Origin: Bifidobacterium sp.
GTDB taxonomy: Bacteria > Actinomycetota > Actinomycetes > Actinomycetales > Bifidobacteriaceae
DNA: 64,000 nucleotides
Assembly: GCA_022649135.1 (NCBI GenBank)
Contig: JALCNP010000008.1
Coordinates: forward strand, 1-64,000
Direction: 5' to 3'
The position numbers and the translations under genes were made by a program. The notes beneath the pieces are model-generated. The model searched no databases and was not told the DNA's origin. It saw nothing but the letters and a program-made list of their open reading frames with translations. Shown piece by piece: positions 38,273 through 47,194 of this stretch; the first letter of the stretch is position 1; each line of letters starts with the position of its first letter.

Positions 38273-38301
38273 TTGTGATAACGATTATCGTTTGCTATAT
38301 T
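38273..38301 (+). promoter_or_regulatory. Zur-controlled promoter of the rpmB operon
   Basis: TTGTGA (38273-38278), a 17-bp spacer and TATATT (38296-38301) form a clear -35/-10 pair. The dyad GATAACGATTATC at 38277-38289 lies inside the spacer. It would repress rpmB and, on the other strand, the CobW-like gene. The expected transcription start, 6-8 bp after the -10, falls on or next to the rpmB ATG. Confidence 0.75.
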
Positions 38302-38308
38302 GTCAGAT

Positions 38309-38560
38309 ATGACCAAACAATGTCAAATCCTGGGAACGCGCGCCTCCGTGGGCAACAGCGTCTCCCACTCGCACCGCACAACACGTCGCCGATTCGAACC
38401 GAATCTTCAGAGCAAAAGGTACTGGGTTCCTTCGCTGCAGCGACACGTCACCCTGCGCGTCAGCGCGAAGGGCATCAAAACAATCAGCAGACTGGGAATA
38501 GACGCAGCGATCGCACGATCGCTGCGGAATGGCCTGATCACAATGGAAAAGTCTCGGTAA
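38309..38560 (+). CDS. rpmB: Ribosomal protein L28, zinc-independent paralogue
   Basis: 83 residues ([57 protein letters not shown]), clearly L28. Only one cysteine remains, at residue 5, instead of the CxxC pairs of the zinc form, so it is a C-minus paralogue made under zinc starvation. No ribosome site precedes the ATG, and the promoter puts the transcription start at the ATG, so the mRNA is probably leaderless. Confidence 0.9.
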   Translation: MTKQCQILGTRASVGNSVSHSHRTTRRRFEPNLQSKRYWVPSLQRHVTLRVSAKGIKTISRLGIDAAIARSLRNGLITMEKSR

Positions 38561-38627
38561 CACATCTGGAGGCGATCGCCCCGGCTCCCGCGAGAGAGCC
38601 CGGCTCTCAGTGGGACGACAAATCGAA

Positions 38628-38712
38628 CGACCCACCGATACAGATGACCTACCGACACACGCGACCCACCGATACAAGCGACCCACCGATACAAGCGACC
38701 CACCGATACAAG
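38628..38712 (+). repeat. Five 17-bp tandem repeats between rpmB and rpmG
   Basis: Units of CGACCCACCGATACAAG; copies 3-5 (38662-38712) are identical, copies 1-2 diverged. The array ends 19 bp before rpmG. It lies in the operon leader and may modulate mRNA stability or rpmG translation by copy number. Confidence 0.85.
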
Positions 38713-38731
38713 CAGACAAGGCTCGAACACA

Positions 38732-38902
38732 ATGGCAAGCAAATCTTCGGATATCCGACCGGTAATCACCCTGCGTTCCACGGCGGGGACCGGATTCACC
38801 TACACCACCACGAAGAACCGACGCAACACACCGGACAGGCTCGAACTGACGAAATTCGACCCCGTCGTACGCCGCCGCGTCACCTTCCGGGAAACACGCT
38901 AA
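38732..38902 (+). CDS. rpmG: Ribosomal protein L33, zinc-independent paralogue
   Basis: 56 codons: [19 protein letters not shown], then [20 protein letters not shown] and [13 protein letters not shown]. This is L33 with none of the four zinc cysteines. The gene ends 8 bp before rpsN. It has only a weak ribosome site, with the tandem repeats just upstream. Confidence 0.92.
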   Translation: MASKSSDIRPVITLRSTAGTGFTYTTTKNRRNTPDRLELTKFDPVVRRRVTFRETR

Positions 38903-38910
38903 GGACGATC

Positions 38911-39216
38911 ATGGCCACAACAAGCAAAATCAACAAGCAGCTCGCACGCGAGCGCATCGTCGCACGATTCGCCGAGCGACGCATGACATACAAGCGAGAC
39001 AGCGTGAATCCCCATCTGAGCGCCGAGGAGAGGGAGCATGCCATGGAACTTCTGCACGCACTCCCCCGCGACGCGAGTCCGGTACGGCTGCGCAACCGCG
39101 ACAGCATCGACGGCAGACCACGCGCCTACAACAGGAAATTCGGACTCTCCCGCATCAATCTACGCGAGAAGGCACATCACGGAGAGCTGCCCGGCGTCAC
39201 GAAATCAAGCTGGTGA
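38911..39216 (+). CDS. rpsN: Ribosomal protein S14, zinc-independent paralogue
   Basis: 101 residues, the long S14 type: [20 protein letters not shown] near the start and [21 protein letters not shown] toward the end. It has no cysteine, while the short zinc S14 has four. AAGGA before the ATG. Part of the Zur-controlled operon of replacement proteins. Confidence 0.93.
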   Translation: MATTSKINKQLARERIVARFAERRMTYKRDSVNPHLSAEEREHAMELLHALPRDASPVRLRNRDSIDGRPRAYNRKFGLSRINLREKAHHGELPGVTKSSW

Positions 39217-39278
39217 CCAGCGGTGACCCCCCATCCGAATTCATCCCCGAACCAGCAGAACCCCGAGGAAAACGCATT

Positions 39279-39587
39279 ATGAAAAAAGACATTCATCCGA
39301 TATACGACTACGTGGTGTTCCACGACAGTTCCTCCGACAGATCCTTCCTGACGAAATCGACCCTGGCCGCCAAGGCGGCAAGCCTGCCCAGCATCGTGTG
39401 GGAAGACGGACGAACCTACCCGCTCGTGAACGTGGAGGTCTCGTCCTACAGCCATCCCTTCTACACCGGCAGGAGCATGGTGCTCGACACCGAGGGACAG
39501 GTGCAGAAGTTCAACGCCCGATACGGCAGGACGACAGCACCGCGGGGCGCGGCCCGCACACAGAGCGGACACGGGGGCCAGGCATGA
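39279..39587 (+). CDS. rpmE2: Ribosomal protein L31 type B
   Basis: 102 residues: [20 protein letters not shown], then [20 protein letters not shown] and FNARYG. Type B L31 lacks the CxxC of type A, and no cysteine is present. The C-terminal tail ([18 protein letters not shown]) is longer than usual. It overlaps rpmJ by 4 bp (ATGA), so the two are translationally coupled. Confidence 0.93.
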   Translation: MKKDIHPIYDYVVFHDSSSDRSFLTKSTLAAKAASLPSIVWEDGRTYPLVNVEVSSYSHPFYTGRSMVLDTEGQVQKFNARYGRTTAPRGAARTQSGHGGQA

Positions 39588-39706
39588 AGGTCAAGGCATC
39601 GATTCGCTCGCTGGCGAACAAGGAAGGCTCCGTCGTCGTCCGGCGACGCGGACACCTGTACGTCATAAACAAGAAGAACCCCCATTGGAAGGCACGGCAA
39701 GGCTGA
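39584..39706 (+). CDS. rpmJ: Ribosomal protein L36, zinc-independent paralogue
   Basis: 40 residues: [20 protein letters not shown], then [21 protein letters not shown]36 normally has a C3H zinc site; here no cysteine remains. Coupled to rpmE2 by ATGA and to rpmF by TGATG overlaps. Confidence 0.92.
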   Translation: MKVKASIRSLANKEGSVVVRRRGHLYVINKKNPHWKARQG

Positions 39707-39873
39707 TGGCACTACCAAAATACAAAAGATCCCGCGCGAACACACATGCCCGACGCTCCCAGTGGAAGGCTCAGGCCGTGCAGACCATCGAGGTCCGCAC
39801 GCCCGAGGGAGACACCGTCCAGGTGCCCCAGAACCTCGCGGCAGCCGCGCGCAGGGGTTATATGAGGCCCTGA
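39706..39873 (+). CDS. rpmF: Ribosomal protein L32, zinc-independent paralogue
   Basis: 55 residues beginning [20 protein letters not shown], typical of L32, but without any of the C-terminal cysteines of zinc forms (the tail is AAAARRGYMRP). The start overlaps the rpmJ stop. It ends the operon, 88 bp before a strong hairpin. Confidence 0.88.
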   Translation: MALPKYKRSRANTHARRSQWKAQAVQTIEVRTPEGDTVQVPQNLAAAARRGYMRP

Positions 39874-39960
39874 CCCTCGGAGGGGCAATTCCTCCCCCCG
39901 AACCGTCTCCATCCTGATCCGGCCGGTTCCTCCGCAGTGGGCTTAAGCAATTCACTGTGT

Positions 39961-40014
39961 CATGATGATGGGCCTGCACGATGCCGTGAAGCATCGTGCG
40001 GGCCCATCATCATG
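39961..40014. terminator. 24-bp hairpin after the C-minus ribosomal operon
   Basis: Arms 39961-39984 and 39991-40014 pair over 24 bp with one G-T wobble and a 6-nt loop (CATGATGATGGGCC... / ...GGGCCCATCATCATG). It lies between the convergent rpmF and zur genes and could stop both. No U-run; arm length is far above the usual 7-10 bp of a terminator. Confidence 0.65.
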
Positions 40015-40143
40015 TCGTCATCGCCATCCATCCGTGCCGCTCTCGCGCGGAGGCGAGTCACACCGCCCACCGCGACGCCTGACACGGCATGTCCGTGTCG
40101 TTGTCGTGGGGATGCGAGGCCGCCGGAATCATGTCGGACGCTT

Positions 40144-40551
40144 TCACTTTCCCAGCTTCTTTTGGCATTCGCCGCACAATCCGAACACCTCAACGGTATG
40201 GGAGCTCATGGTGAAGCCATGGGCGCTGGCGATCTTGCGAAGCCAATCCTCATCGGGAGGTTCGATCTCCACCGTCTTGCCACAGTTCTCGCAGATGAGA
40301 TGGTGATGGTGTCTGCTGTCCTCGCATATGCGGAACATCTGCTGGCCGTCAAGGCGGACGGTGTCCGCCGACCCGGATTGGGCAAGGGCGTTGAGCCGGC
40401 GGTAGACCGTTGCCAGACCTATGCCCGACCCCGCGCTTTCCAGCCTTCGGTGCAGCTCCTGCGCCGAAACGAAATCCTCGCATTCGCGAAGCTGCTGCAG
40501 AACCGCGTCCTTCTGCCTGGTATGCCGTGACACGGGCCCGTTCGTACTCAT
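40144..40551 (-). CDS. zur: Zinc-uptake repressor, Fur family
   Basis: 135 residues with the Fur winged helix (RQKDAVLQQLRECEDFVSAQ; GIGLATVYRRLNALAQSG), the His-rich RHHHHLICENCG and a second CGEC pair that bind structural zinc. The chromosomal neighbourhood (Zur boxes, zinc-free ribosomal genes, ZnuA-like protein) points to Zur rather than Fur. The ATG at 40551 has AAAGGA about 10 bases upstream; a GTG at 40560 is less likely. Convergent with the operon it should control. Confidence 0.87.
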   Translation of the reverse strand: MSTNGPVSRHTRQKDAVLQQLRECEDFVSAQELHRRLESAGSGIGLATVYRRLNALAQSGSADTVRLDGQQMFRICEDSRHHHHLICENCGKTVEIEPPDEDWLRKIASAHGFTMSSHTVEVFGLCGECQKKLGK

Positions 40552-40631
40552 CCCGACCACATCCTTTGCTCGGTGCTGTTTGCCATGAACTACCGCCTAG
40601 ACTAGCGCATAACCCAACGCCGAATCCACTC

Positions 40632-41825
40632 TCAGGAAAGCCGCCTGGACGCCGAATCCCGCAGGTCGTCCCAGCAGCCGGTCGCCTCGAGCTCGCCGAC
40701 GGTTCTTTCGGTGTCATCGGTCAGAACCGTGATATGGCCCATTTTCCGGTTATGCTTGACCTCGGCCTTGCCGTAGTCATGCACGTTCCACTCCGGGTGA
40801 TCGCCGATCAGAGCGCGAGTGGGGGCGACATGCTGCCCCAGGACGTTCACCATGACCGCGGGGCTGAGCAGCCGGGGCTGAACGAGGGGCCATCCCGCGA
40901 TCCCGCGGATATGCGCGTCGAACTGGTCGATGGAACAGGCCTCGATGGTGTAGTGGCCGGAATTGTGGGGCCGCGGTGCCAGCTCGTTCACGATGACGCG
41001 ATCATCCCGGGTGATGAACAGTTCGATTCCCAAGGTTCCCGACAGTTCGAAGCCCTTCGCCAGCAGCCGTGCAAGGGCATGGGTCTCGCGTTCGACCTCC
41101 TTGCTGACCCGAGCCGGGGCGATGGTCAGATGGAGGATGTTATGGCGATGGATGTTGCGCACTATGGGGAAGGTCACGAAATCAGTGCCGTTGCCGGATA
41201 CGAGGATCGACGCCTCGAAGGCGAAATCAACGAAGCCTTCCAGAATCGAGGGAGGAAGACGGCCTTCGCGCTCCGCCCGGTCCTCGACCCTGCGACGATC
41301 GGAATCGTCGTGCAGCACCACCTGGCCATGACCGTCATAGCCTCCGCACCGCGTTTTCAGAACGGCCGGATAGCCCAGATTGTCTATGGCCGAGCGCAAC
41401 GCGTCGCAGTCGTCCACCTGCCTCCATGGTGCCGTCCGTACGCCATGCTCGTTGATGAAACGCTTCTCGTGCACCCGGTCCTGCGTGACGCGCAGAAGAT
41501 CCGTTCCCTGGGGGGTGGCGGTGATGTCGCGGACTTCGTCGATGGCATCGGCGTCGACGTTCTCGAACTCATAGGTCAGCACGTCGCTGCGCCGGGCGAG
41601 CTCCCTGATGGCCGATTTGTCGCCATATGCGGCGGTCACCTGAAAATCGGCGACCTGCGCGGCGGGGCAGTCGGGGGTCGGATCGAGGACACCGATGCGA
41701 AATCCCATGTATCTGGCGGACAGCGCCATCATGCGGCCGAGCTGCCCCCCGCCGATGATGCCGATCGTGGCGCCCGGAAGAAGCCGGGCCATGCGTCCAT
41801 GCGTTTCCTCAGACAAGCTTGGCAT
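40632..41825 (-). CDS. purK: N5-carboxyaminoimidazole ribonucleotide synthase
   Basis: 397-residue ATP-grasp enzyme: [50 protein letters not shown] and [15 protein letters not shown]. Makes N5-CAIR from AIR, ATP and bicarbonate. Overlaps purE by 17 bp, with GGAGGAG inside the end of purE as ribosome site, so the pair is coupled. Confidence 0.95.
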   Translation of the reverse strand: MPSLSEETHGRMARLLPGATIGIIGGGQLGRMMALSARYMGFRIGVLDPTPDCPAAQVADFQVTAAYGDKSAIRELARRSDVLTYEFENVDADAIDEVRDITATPQGTDLLRVTQDRVHEKRFINEHGVRTAPWRQVDDCDALRSAIDNLGYPAVLKTRCGGYDGHGQVVLHDDSDRRRVEDRAEREGRLPPSILEGFVDFAFEASILVSGNGTDFVTFPIVRNIHRHNILHLTIAPARVSKEVERETHALARLLAKGFELSGTLGIELFITRDDRVIVNELAPRPHNSGHYTIEACSIDQFDAHIRGIAGWPLVQPRLLSPAVMVNVLGQHVAPTRALIGDHPEWNVHDYGKAEVKHNRKMGHITVLTDDTERTVGELEATGCWDDLRDSASRRLS

Positions 41826-42306
41826 TGGACTCCTCCACCTTGTTCTCCAGATCCCTGCGGTAGTCCTGAAGCGCCGTCGCCAGCCCCTGATCCGCTATGC
41901 TCAGGATGCTGACCGCGAGAAGCCCCGCATTCGTGGCCCCGGAATCGCCGACCGCCGTGGTGGCGACCGGGATTCCTCCGGGCATCTGCACGATGGACAG
42001 CAGGGAATCCCATCCGGACAGCGCATGAGACCGCACGGGAACGCCGATGACGGGCAATGTGGTCTGAGCCGCGACCATGCCGGGAAGGTGGGCGGCCCCT
42101 CCGGCACCGGCGATGATGACCTTCAGCCCCTTCGCACGAGCCCCGCGGGCGAACGACGCCATCAGATCGGGCGTACGGTGGGCCGAGATGACCTGCTTGG
42201 CGTAGGGGACCCGGAAACGGTCCAGCATCTCGCAGGCGTGCCGCATGGTCTCCCAATCGCTCGCCGAGCCCATGATCACCGCGACTTGCGGCTGTATATC
42301 TGCCAT
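41809..42306 (-). CDS. purE: N5-CAIR mutase
   Basis: 165 residues with [30 protein letters not shown] and [17 protein letters not shown]. Converts N5-CAIR to CAIR, acting after PurK and before PurC. GGAGG 6 bases before the ATG at 42306. The two genes are apart from the other pur genes, 11 kb downstream and on the opposite strand. Confidence 0.95.
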   Translation of the reverse strand: MADIQPQVAVIMGSASDWETMRHACEMLDRFRVPYAKQVISAHRTPDLMASFARGARAKGLKVIIAGAGGAAHLPGMVAAQTTLPVIGVPVRSHALSGWDSLLSIVQMPGGIPVATTAVGDSGATNAGLLAVSILSIADQGLATALQDYRRDLENKVEESNAKLV

Positions 42307-42472
42307 AACAAACCTCCACAATCGGAACAACACGCACAACTCTACGCAAACGAGGCGAAAAACACTCCTGCTCGCGGCCAGGCACACGACGGACGGGTGA
42401 ACGGATCGATTCGCGCACGCCGACGGCCGAATCACACCGCCGGACGCACGGACGCGGAGCATGCCGTCGGCA

Positions 42473-43477
42473 TCACATGCGGATGATCACATTGCCGAAC
42501 ACCTGCCCGTCACGCAGTCGTGCGAAGGCATCCCGAGCCCTCTCGAACGCGTAGACCGAGTCGATGACCGGATGCAGATCGGCCCGCTCGACGAAGCGCA
42601 GCAGTCTTGCGAAATCCTGCAGCGACCCCATGGTGTTGCCCTGTATGCGGATGTCATGGAAGAAGACCCTCGTCAGCTCCGCCGGCGGCTGATCGCCGCT
42701 CGTCGCCCCGCACACCGCGATCGTTCCCCCGGGCCGGACCGATCGGACGGAATGCGACCATGTTGCGGCGCCGACGGACTCCACGACGGCATCCACCCGG
42801 TGCGGCAGCCGGGCGCCGGTTTCGAACGCGGCATCGGCGCCTATGCCCCTGGCCCTTTTTCTTCTGTCCGCCGACCGGGAGGCGACGAACACCTCCAGAC
42901 CCGCCGCATGGGCCAGTTGGACGGCGGCCGTCGACACCGCGCCGCCGGCACCCTGGACAAGGACGGAATCACCCGGTTTTACCCGCGCGCAGGAGAACAG
43001 AAGCGAATACGCGGTAAGCCAGCTGGTGCTCAGGACACAGGCCTCGTCCATCGACAGGTTCTTCGGCTTGGCGAAGACATGGGCGCACGGAACGCAGGCG
43101 TGTTCGGCCATCGTTCCGGGGTAGAGCTCCGAAAGAATCGTTCGGGGGACGCCGGGCTCCACTCCGAACCCGTCGGGGCCCAGGACCGTATACAGCACCA
43201 CCTCGCTGCCCGCCTTCAGCCCGTGCGGCCCGCCGATGTCGTCCTCGAGGATCCCCGCCGCATCGGTGCCGAGGATCATCGGGGTCAGGCCGGGATCCAG
43301 ACCCACTCCCTGCAGGCTCCACAGATCATGGTGGTTCACGCTGGTGGATGCCACCGCGATCGTCGACCACCGGCCGACCTGCTCCGGCACCGCGCATGAG
43401 CGCCGATCAAGGTCGCCGACGACCAATTCCCCCAGCGGGTCGTCCCCGTTGACCCCCGCCGCGTATACAGCCCTCAT
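42473..43477 (-). CDS. MDR-family NAD(P)H-dependent oxidoreductase
   Basis: 334 residues of the medium-chain dehydrogenase fold: [27 protein letters not shown], and the cofactor loop [20 protein letters not shown]. The cluster of structural zinc cysteines of alcohol dehydrogenases is missing; the NHHDLW pattern is like quinone oxidoreductase/zinc-free MDR. GGAAGGAG precedes the ATG at 43477. Divergent from the DXS-like gene. Substrate unknown. Confidence 0.82.
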   Translation of the reverse strand: MRAVYAAGVNGDDPLGELVVGDLDRRSCAVPEQVGRWSTIAVASTSVNHHDLWSLQGVGLDPGLTPMILGTDAAGILEDDIGGPHGLKAGSEVVLYTVLGPDGFGVEPGVPRTILSELYPGTMAEHACVPCAHVFAKPKNLSMDEACVLSTSWLTAYSLLFSCARVKPGDSVLVQGAGGAVSTAAVQLAHAAGLEVFVASRSADRRKRARGIGADAAFETGARLPHRVDAVVESVGAATWSHSVRSVRPGGTIAVCGATSGDQPPAELTRVFFHDIRIQGNTMGSLQDFARLLRFVERADLHPVIDSVYAFERARDAFARLRDGQVFGNVIIRM

Positions 43478-43621
43478 ATATGCTCCTTCCGCGTCACACA
43501 TGCCGGTTCGCACTTCGATTATACGAAGATGTTGCGGGTATTGCGCCTCCGGGCCACGAACGAACCCGGATCCGGTCTAGAATCTCTTCGTTAGAGATGT
43601 ACGAGGCAAGGAGCGGATCGA

Positions 43622-45694
43622 ATGGCTAACGGTGTGTTGCGTGGCATCAACGGCCCCGCCGACGTCAAGGCCCTGGATGCCAGGGACCTTCCCGCCCTGT
43701 GCGGGGAGATACGGCAGACGCTCATCACATACGGCACCCTGCACGGGGGGCACATCGGCTCCAACCTTGCTCTGGTGGAGGCCACCGTCGCCCTGCATCG
43801 GGTGTTCGACTCCCCGCATGACCGCATCGTCTTCGACGTCTCTCACCAAAGCTACGTTCACAAGATGCTCACCGGCCGGGCGCGGGCCTTCACCGATCCG
43901 GAGATGTTTGGTTCGGTGACGGGGTTCTCCAACCCCCGGGAAAGCCCGCATGACTGGTTCGTCACCGGCCATACCGGAACGTCCATATCCCTGGCATGCG
44001 GTCTGGCCAAGGCCCGTGACCTGGGGGCGGACGACGGAGGCGGAAACGTCATAGCCCTGATCGGCGACGGCGCGCTCAGCAGCGCCGTGGCGTTCGAGGG
44101 ACTGAACAACGCGGCCGAGCAGGGCGGGAACCTCATCATCATCGTGAACGACAACGAGATGTCCATCGCCGCCAACGTCGGCGGAATGTACGGCAATCTC
44201 GCCGCTCTCAGGCAGTCCGAGGGCCGCTGTCCGACGAACATCTTCCGATCGTTCGGCATGGACTATCGATACGTCGGCCGGGGAAACGACGTCGACGCGC
44301 TGGTGGAGGCGTTCTCATCCGTGAAGGGAATCGACCATCCCGTCGTGGTGCACATTCATACGGTCAAGGGCCTCGGGCTGCCGCACGGGCGGATGGACCC
44401 GGACGACGGCGGGGCCCGCGCCGATGCCGATGCGGGCCGTCCACGCAGCCTCGGGCAGCTGCCCGAGGCGGGGCGCTGCGAGGCGAACCATTGGATCGAT
44501 CCGGTCTCGAAGGCGGGAAGTCCCCAGGGTTCCAGAAAACACTATGGCTCGCTCGCGATGGACTACCTGTCCGCGCGGATGGAGTCCATCCCCGGTCTCG
44601 TGGTGATCTCCCCCGCCACGCCCGGATCGAACGGGATCACGCCCGAATTCCGCAGCCGCGCCGGAGTCCATTACGTCGACACGGGAATCACCGAGGAGCA
44701 TGCGGCAGCGTTCGCCTCGGGCATCGCGAAGGCGGGAGGAACCCCGGTTCTGGCCACCAGCGCCACATTTTTCCAGAGGGCGTTCGACCAGCTGCAGCAG
44801 GAGGTGGCCCTGAATGCCACACCGGTCACGATCCTCGTCTTCGCCGGTGGAATCTCCTCCACGGACAACACGCATTCCGGGGCCGGCGACATCGCCATGT
44901 TCGGGAACATCGCCGGAATGACCTGTCTGGCGCCGATCTGCGAGCGGGAGTTCATCGATATGCTGGCCTGGGCCACCGGCACCAGGGACCACGGGGCCGT
45001 GGCGATACGCGTGCCCGGAGACGCTATTCTCACGGCGGAGAGATCCCGGCCCTACCCGCTCTTCGCCTCTGGAGGCGGCTCGTCGCAAGGGGGGCCCGAA
45101 ACCACGCGATCCGGTTCACGCTTCGATCCCCGGTCCTGCGACGAACGCTGCCCCTTCGCCTCGTACCGAGTCACCCGTTCCGGTTCGGACGTGGCGATTC
45201 TCGGGCTGTCCGACACATATCCGCTTGCGGAAAACATCATGCGGGCCCTGGAGGAGAGCGACCCGCCCATTCATGCGACCCTTGTCGACGTTCGACAGTT
45301 CTCGCAGGTGGACGACACCACGCTCGAGACCCTGCGCCTGCATCACCGGCTGGTGGTCACCATGGAGAACGGACAGCGTGAGGGCGGCTGGGGGGAGAAG
45401 ATCACGGCGTACTACGCGAATCATCTGCCGCCCGCCGCCACGGATGAGCCGACCGCCGAGAAGGCCGTCATCGCCGCGGCCATAGCGGGTCCCGGAACCG
45501 AAGACGACCGGTTGCGGAAGGCGCATGACGTGCAATGTCCCCGTGTTCTGAACTTCGGAGCCGCAAAGGAGTTCACCGACCGCGTTCCTCTGCCCGAACT
45601 GGAGGAACGATACGGACTCACGTGCCCGAACATCGTACGATCCATCCGACAGGCCCTTGCCGCACTCGGGGGCGCCGACCCGAAGACGGCCTGA
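43622..45694 (+). CDS. DXS-like thiamine-diphosphate synthase, divergent
   Basis: 690 residues with the three transketolase/DXS domains. The N-terminal half keeps the ThDP site (HIGSNLALVEATVALHRVFD; DVSHQSYVHKMLTGR; GHTGTSIS; IGDGALSSAVAFEGLNNAAE). The middle domain has THSGAGDIAMF where canonical DXS has DRAG...THHG, and a charged insert (DPDDGGARADADAGRP, about 260-290) is present. It belongs to a DXS-like subfamily also known from Firmicutes, whose reaction is not established. It may make DXP or a related ketol product. AAGGAG before the ATG; monocistronic. Confidence 0.75.
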   Translation: MANGVLRGINGPADVKALDARDLPALCGEIRQTLITYGTLHGGHIGSNLALVEATVALHRVFDSPHDRIVFDVSHQSYVHKMLTGRARAFTDPEMFGSVTGFSNPRESPHDWFVTGHTGTSISLACGLAKARDLGADDGGGNVIALIGDGALSSAVAFEGLNNAAEQGGNLIIIVNDNEMSIAANVGGMYGNLAALRQSEGRCPTNIFRSFGMDYRYVGRGNDVDALVEAFSSVKGIDHPVVVHIHTVKGLGLPHGRMDPDDGGARADADAGRPRSLGQLPEAGRCEANHWIDPVSKAGSPQGSRKHYGSLAMDYLSARMESIPGLVVISPATPGSNGITPEFRSRAGVHYVDTGITEEHAAAFASGIAKAGGTPVLATSATFFQRAFDQLQQEVALNATPVTILVFAGGISSTDNTHSGAGDIAMFGNIAGMTCLAPICEREFIDMLAWATGTRDHGAVAIRVPGDAILTAERSRPYPLFASGGGSSQGGPETTRSGSRFDPRSCDERCPFASYRVTRSGSDVAILGLSDTYPLAENIMRALEESDPPIHATLVDVRQFSQVDDTTLETLRLHHRLVVTMENGQREGGWGEKITAYYANHLPPAATDEPTAEKAVIAAAIAGPGTEDDRLRKAHDVQCPRVLNFGAAKEFTDRVPLPELEERYGLTCPNIVRSIRQALAALGGADPKTA

Positions 45695-45742
45695 CCGGAG
45701 AAAGAAGACGGGCCGGTTATGGTGCCCGCGACGGCACGCCCG

Positions 45743-46060
45743 CTACCGTGCGAGCGCGATGTTCTTTATTCCCTCTTTGTCGCTGTGCCGGTAAAGGACG
45801 AAACGATGGCCTATCACCTGGACCAGGCTTGCGTCCACATGCTCGGCGAGCTCCTCTGCGGCCTGCCGGGCGTCCAGCGGACAGGCGTCAAGCACCGAGC
45901 ACTTGATCAGCTCGTGCGAGAGCAGGGTCTCATCCGCCTGTGATATCGCCGATTCGCTGATTCCGTTCTTCCCGATCCACAGCATGGGGCCGAGATGATG
46001 GGCAAGGGAGCGCAGCTGCTTGACCTGCTTTTTCGTCAGCGTCGCGTGTGTCGTCTGCAT
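45743..46060 (-). CDS. yhbY: YhbY-type CRM-domain RNA-binding protein
   Basis: 105 residues with a single CRM domain: LTKKQVKQLRSLAHHLGPML, WIGKNGISES, then ELIKCSVLD and VIGHRFVLYRHS. YhbY proteins bind pre-50S ribosomal RNA. The start at 46060 has GGAAAG 6 bases upstream; ATGs at 46081 and 46153 are alternatives, but the latter would overlap the upstream VOC gene. Confidence 0.83.
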   Translation of the reverse strand: MQTTHATLTKKQVKQLRSLAHHLGPMLWIGKNGISESAISQADETLLSHELIKCSVLDACPLDARQAAEELAEHVDASLVQVIGHRFVLYRHSDKEGIKNIALAR

Positions 46061-46133
46061 ATCGCTTTCCGTCTGTGTCATGGGTGGGAAATCCTCGTGG
46101 TCATCGCGCGCATCGCCTGCCGCGGCACCGTCG

Positions 46134-46505
46134 CTATTCGGCACGGTAGTCATGAATGACCGCCTCGATGTTGTTCCCGTCGGGATCGAGCACAAAGGCG
46201 GCATAATAGCCCTGATGGTAGTTCCTCGGACCGGGGGCGCCGTTGTCGGTTCCACCCGCGGCGAGCCCCGCCTGGTAGAACCTGCGTATCTGTTCCGCGT
46301 CCGTGGCCCGGAAAGCTATGTGACGGGGTGTCGGGCGCTGGTCCGGAGCGGCCTGCTCGACCCACACGCTGTCGGAGTCCGAGGCGAACTGCTGGGCCTT
46401 CCCGTACAGGGAGCCCTCTCGGTACCCCAAAGTGGCGAATATCGCCTTGTAGAACTTATTGGAGGCGTCAAAATCGGTAACGGGTATTCCCAGATGATCT
46501 ATCAT
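46134..46505 (-). CDS. VOC-fold protein
   Basis: 123 residues, single VOC domain (IDHLGIPVTDFDASNKFYKA; HIAFRATDAEQIRRFYQAGL; AAFVLDPDGNNIEAVIHD). Resembles glyoxalase-family proteins with HxxI and E metal ligands preserved. It lies directly upstream of yhbY on the same strand and may be co-transcribed. ATG at 46505 with GGGG upstream; 46514 is possible. Confidence 0.82.
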   Translation of the reverse strand: MIDHLGIPVTDFDASNKFYKAIFATLGYREGSLYGKAQQFASDSDSVWVEQAAPDQRPTPRHIAFRATDAEQIRRFYQAGLAAGGTDNGAPGPRNYHQGYYAAFVLDPDGNNIEAVIHDYRAE

Positions 46506-46624
46506 GAGCCCCATTATAGAATCATGCGGACACAAGCGTTAATCCCTCGGAGGCGCGTCACGCGCGGGCGGCGCCTCGCCGTCGTCCGCGCGCCTTCGTC
46601 CACGTCCGCATTCACCCACGTCAA

Positions 46625-46682
46625 CACCAGCACCAGCACCAGCACCAGCACCAGCACCAGCACCAGCACCAGCACCAGCACC
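46625..46682. repeat. Hexamer microsatellite CACCAG x9
   Basis: Nine perfect CACCAG copies plus a partial one, followed by low-complexity CACA/CACG-rich DNA to about 46770. Although one frame reads (ST)n, no ribosome site or conserved protein surrounds it, so 46506-46894 is treated as non-coding. Confidence 0.9.
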
Positions 46683-46894
46683 ACGGTTCACCCTCACACC
46701 CTCACAACCACACGGTCACGCACAACCCACACGCAACGCACACAAACCCACACGCAACCCTCAGCAGGCGACCCCATGCCGGCAGGACACCGCCATGGCG
46801 ACGACACACGCGAAATCGGCGATTACGGGAACGGCGCGGCATTGTTGCACAGCGGATATTATGATTTCATCCAGATGAGGAAACGAAGGCAATC

Positions 46895-47095
46895 ATGAAA
46901 TTCGGTATGCGCACACCCAGCATAAGACGCTCGATCGGCGCCCGGACGACGGGCCGCGCGAAACGGGCCGTGAAGAAAGCCCTGATCCCCGGCTACGGGA
47001 AAAAGGGCATGGGCTGGATTCGCAATCCGAAGAAGGCTCTGTACAACAAGGTCTATCGAAAGACGACATTCAGCATCGGGGATCTCTTCAGATAG
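46895..47095 (+). CDS. Conserved small basic protein
   Basis: 66 residues, very basic (MKFGMRTPSIRRSIGARTTG, RAKRAVKKALIPGYGKKGMG, then IRNPKKALYNKVYRKTTFS). It looks like a widespread Gram-positive small protein of unknown function, often seen near phage or mobile genes. GAAGG lies 7 bases before the ATG. The Arg/Lys content suggests nucleic-acid binding, but this is inference. Confidence 0.7.
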   Translation: MKFGMRTPSIRRSIGARTTGRAKRAVKKALIPGYGKKGMGWIRNPKKALYNKVYRKTTFSIGDLFR

Positions 47096-47194
47096 TCCCG
47101 CCCGGCACCCCGGCCTGCGGATGAATAATCCATCGATTCCACGGGAGCGCGCCCGGGGAAGAGTCTCCCATCACGCGTCCATCCGGAGGTCATC

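Noticed and set aside
38628..38712. CRISPR-like array
   Set aside because: The 17-bp units are directly abutting with no spacers, so this is a simple tandem repeat.
46020..46894. A plus-strand frame with a long Ser-Thr repeat
   Set aside because: It is the antisense of the VOC gene joined to the CACCAG microsatellite, with no ribosome site or conserved sequence.
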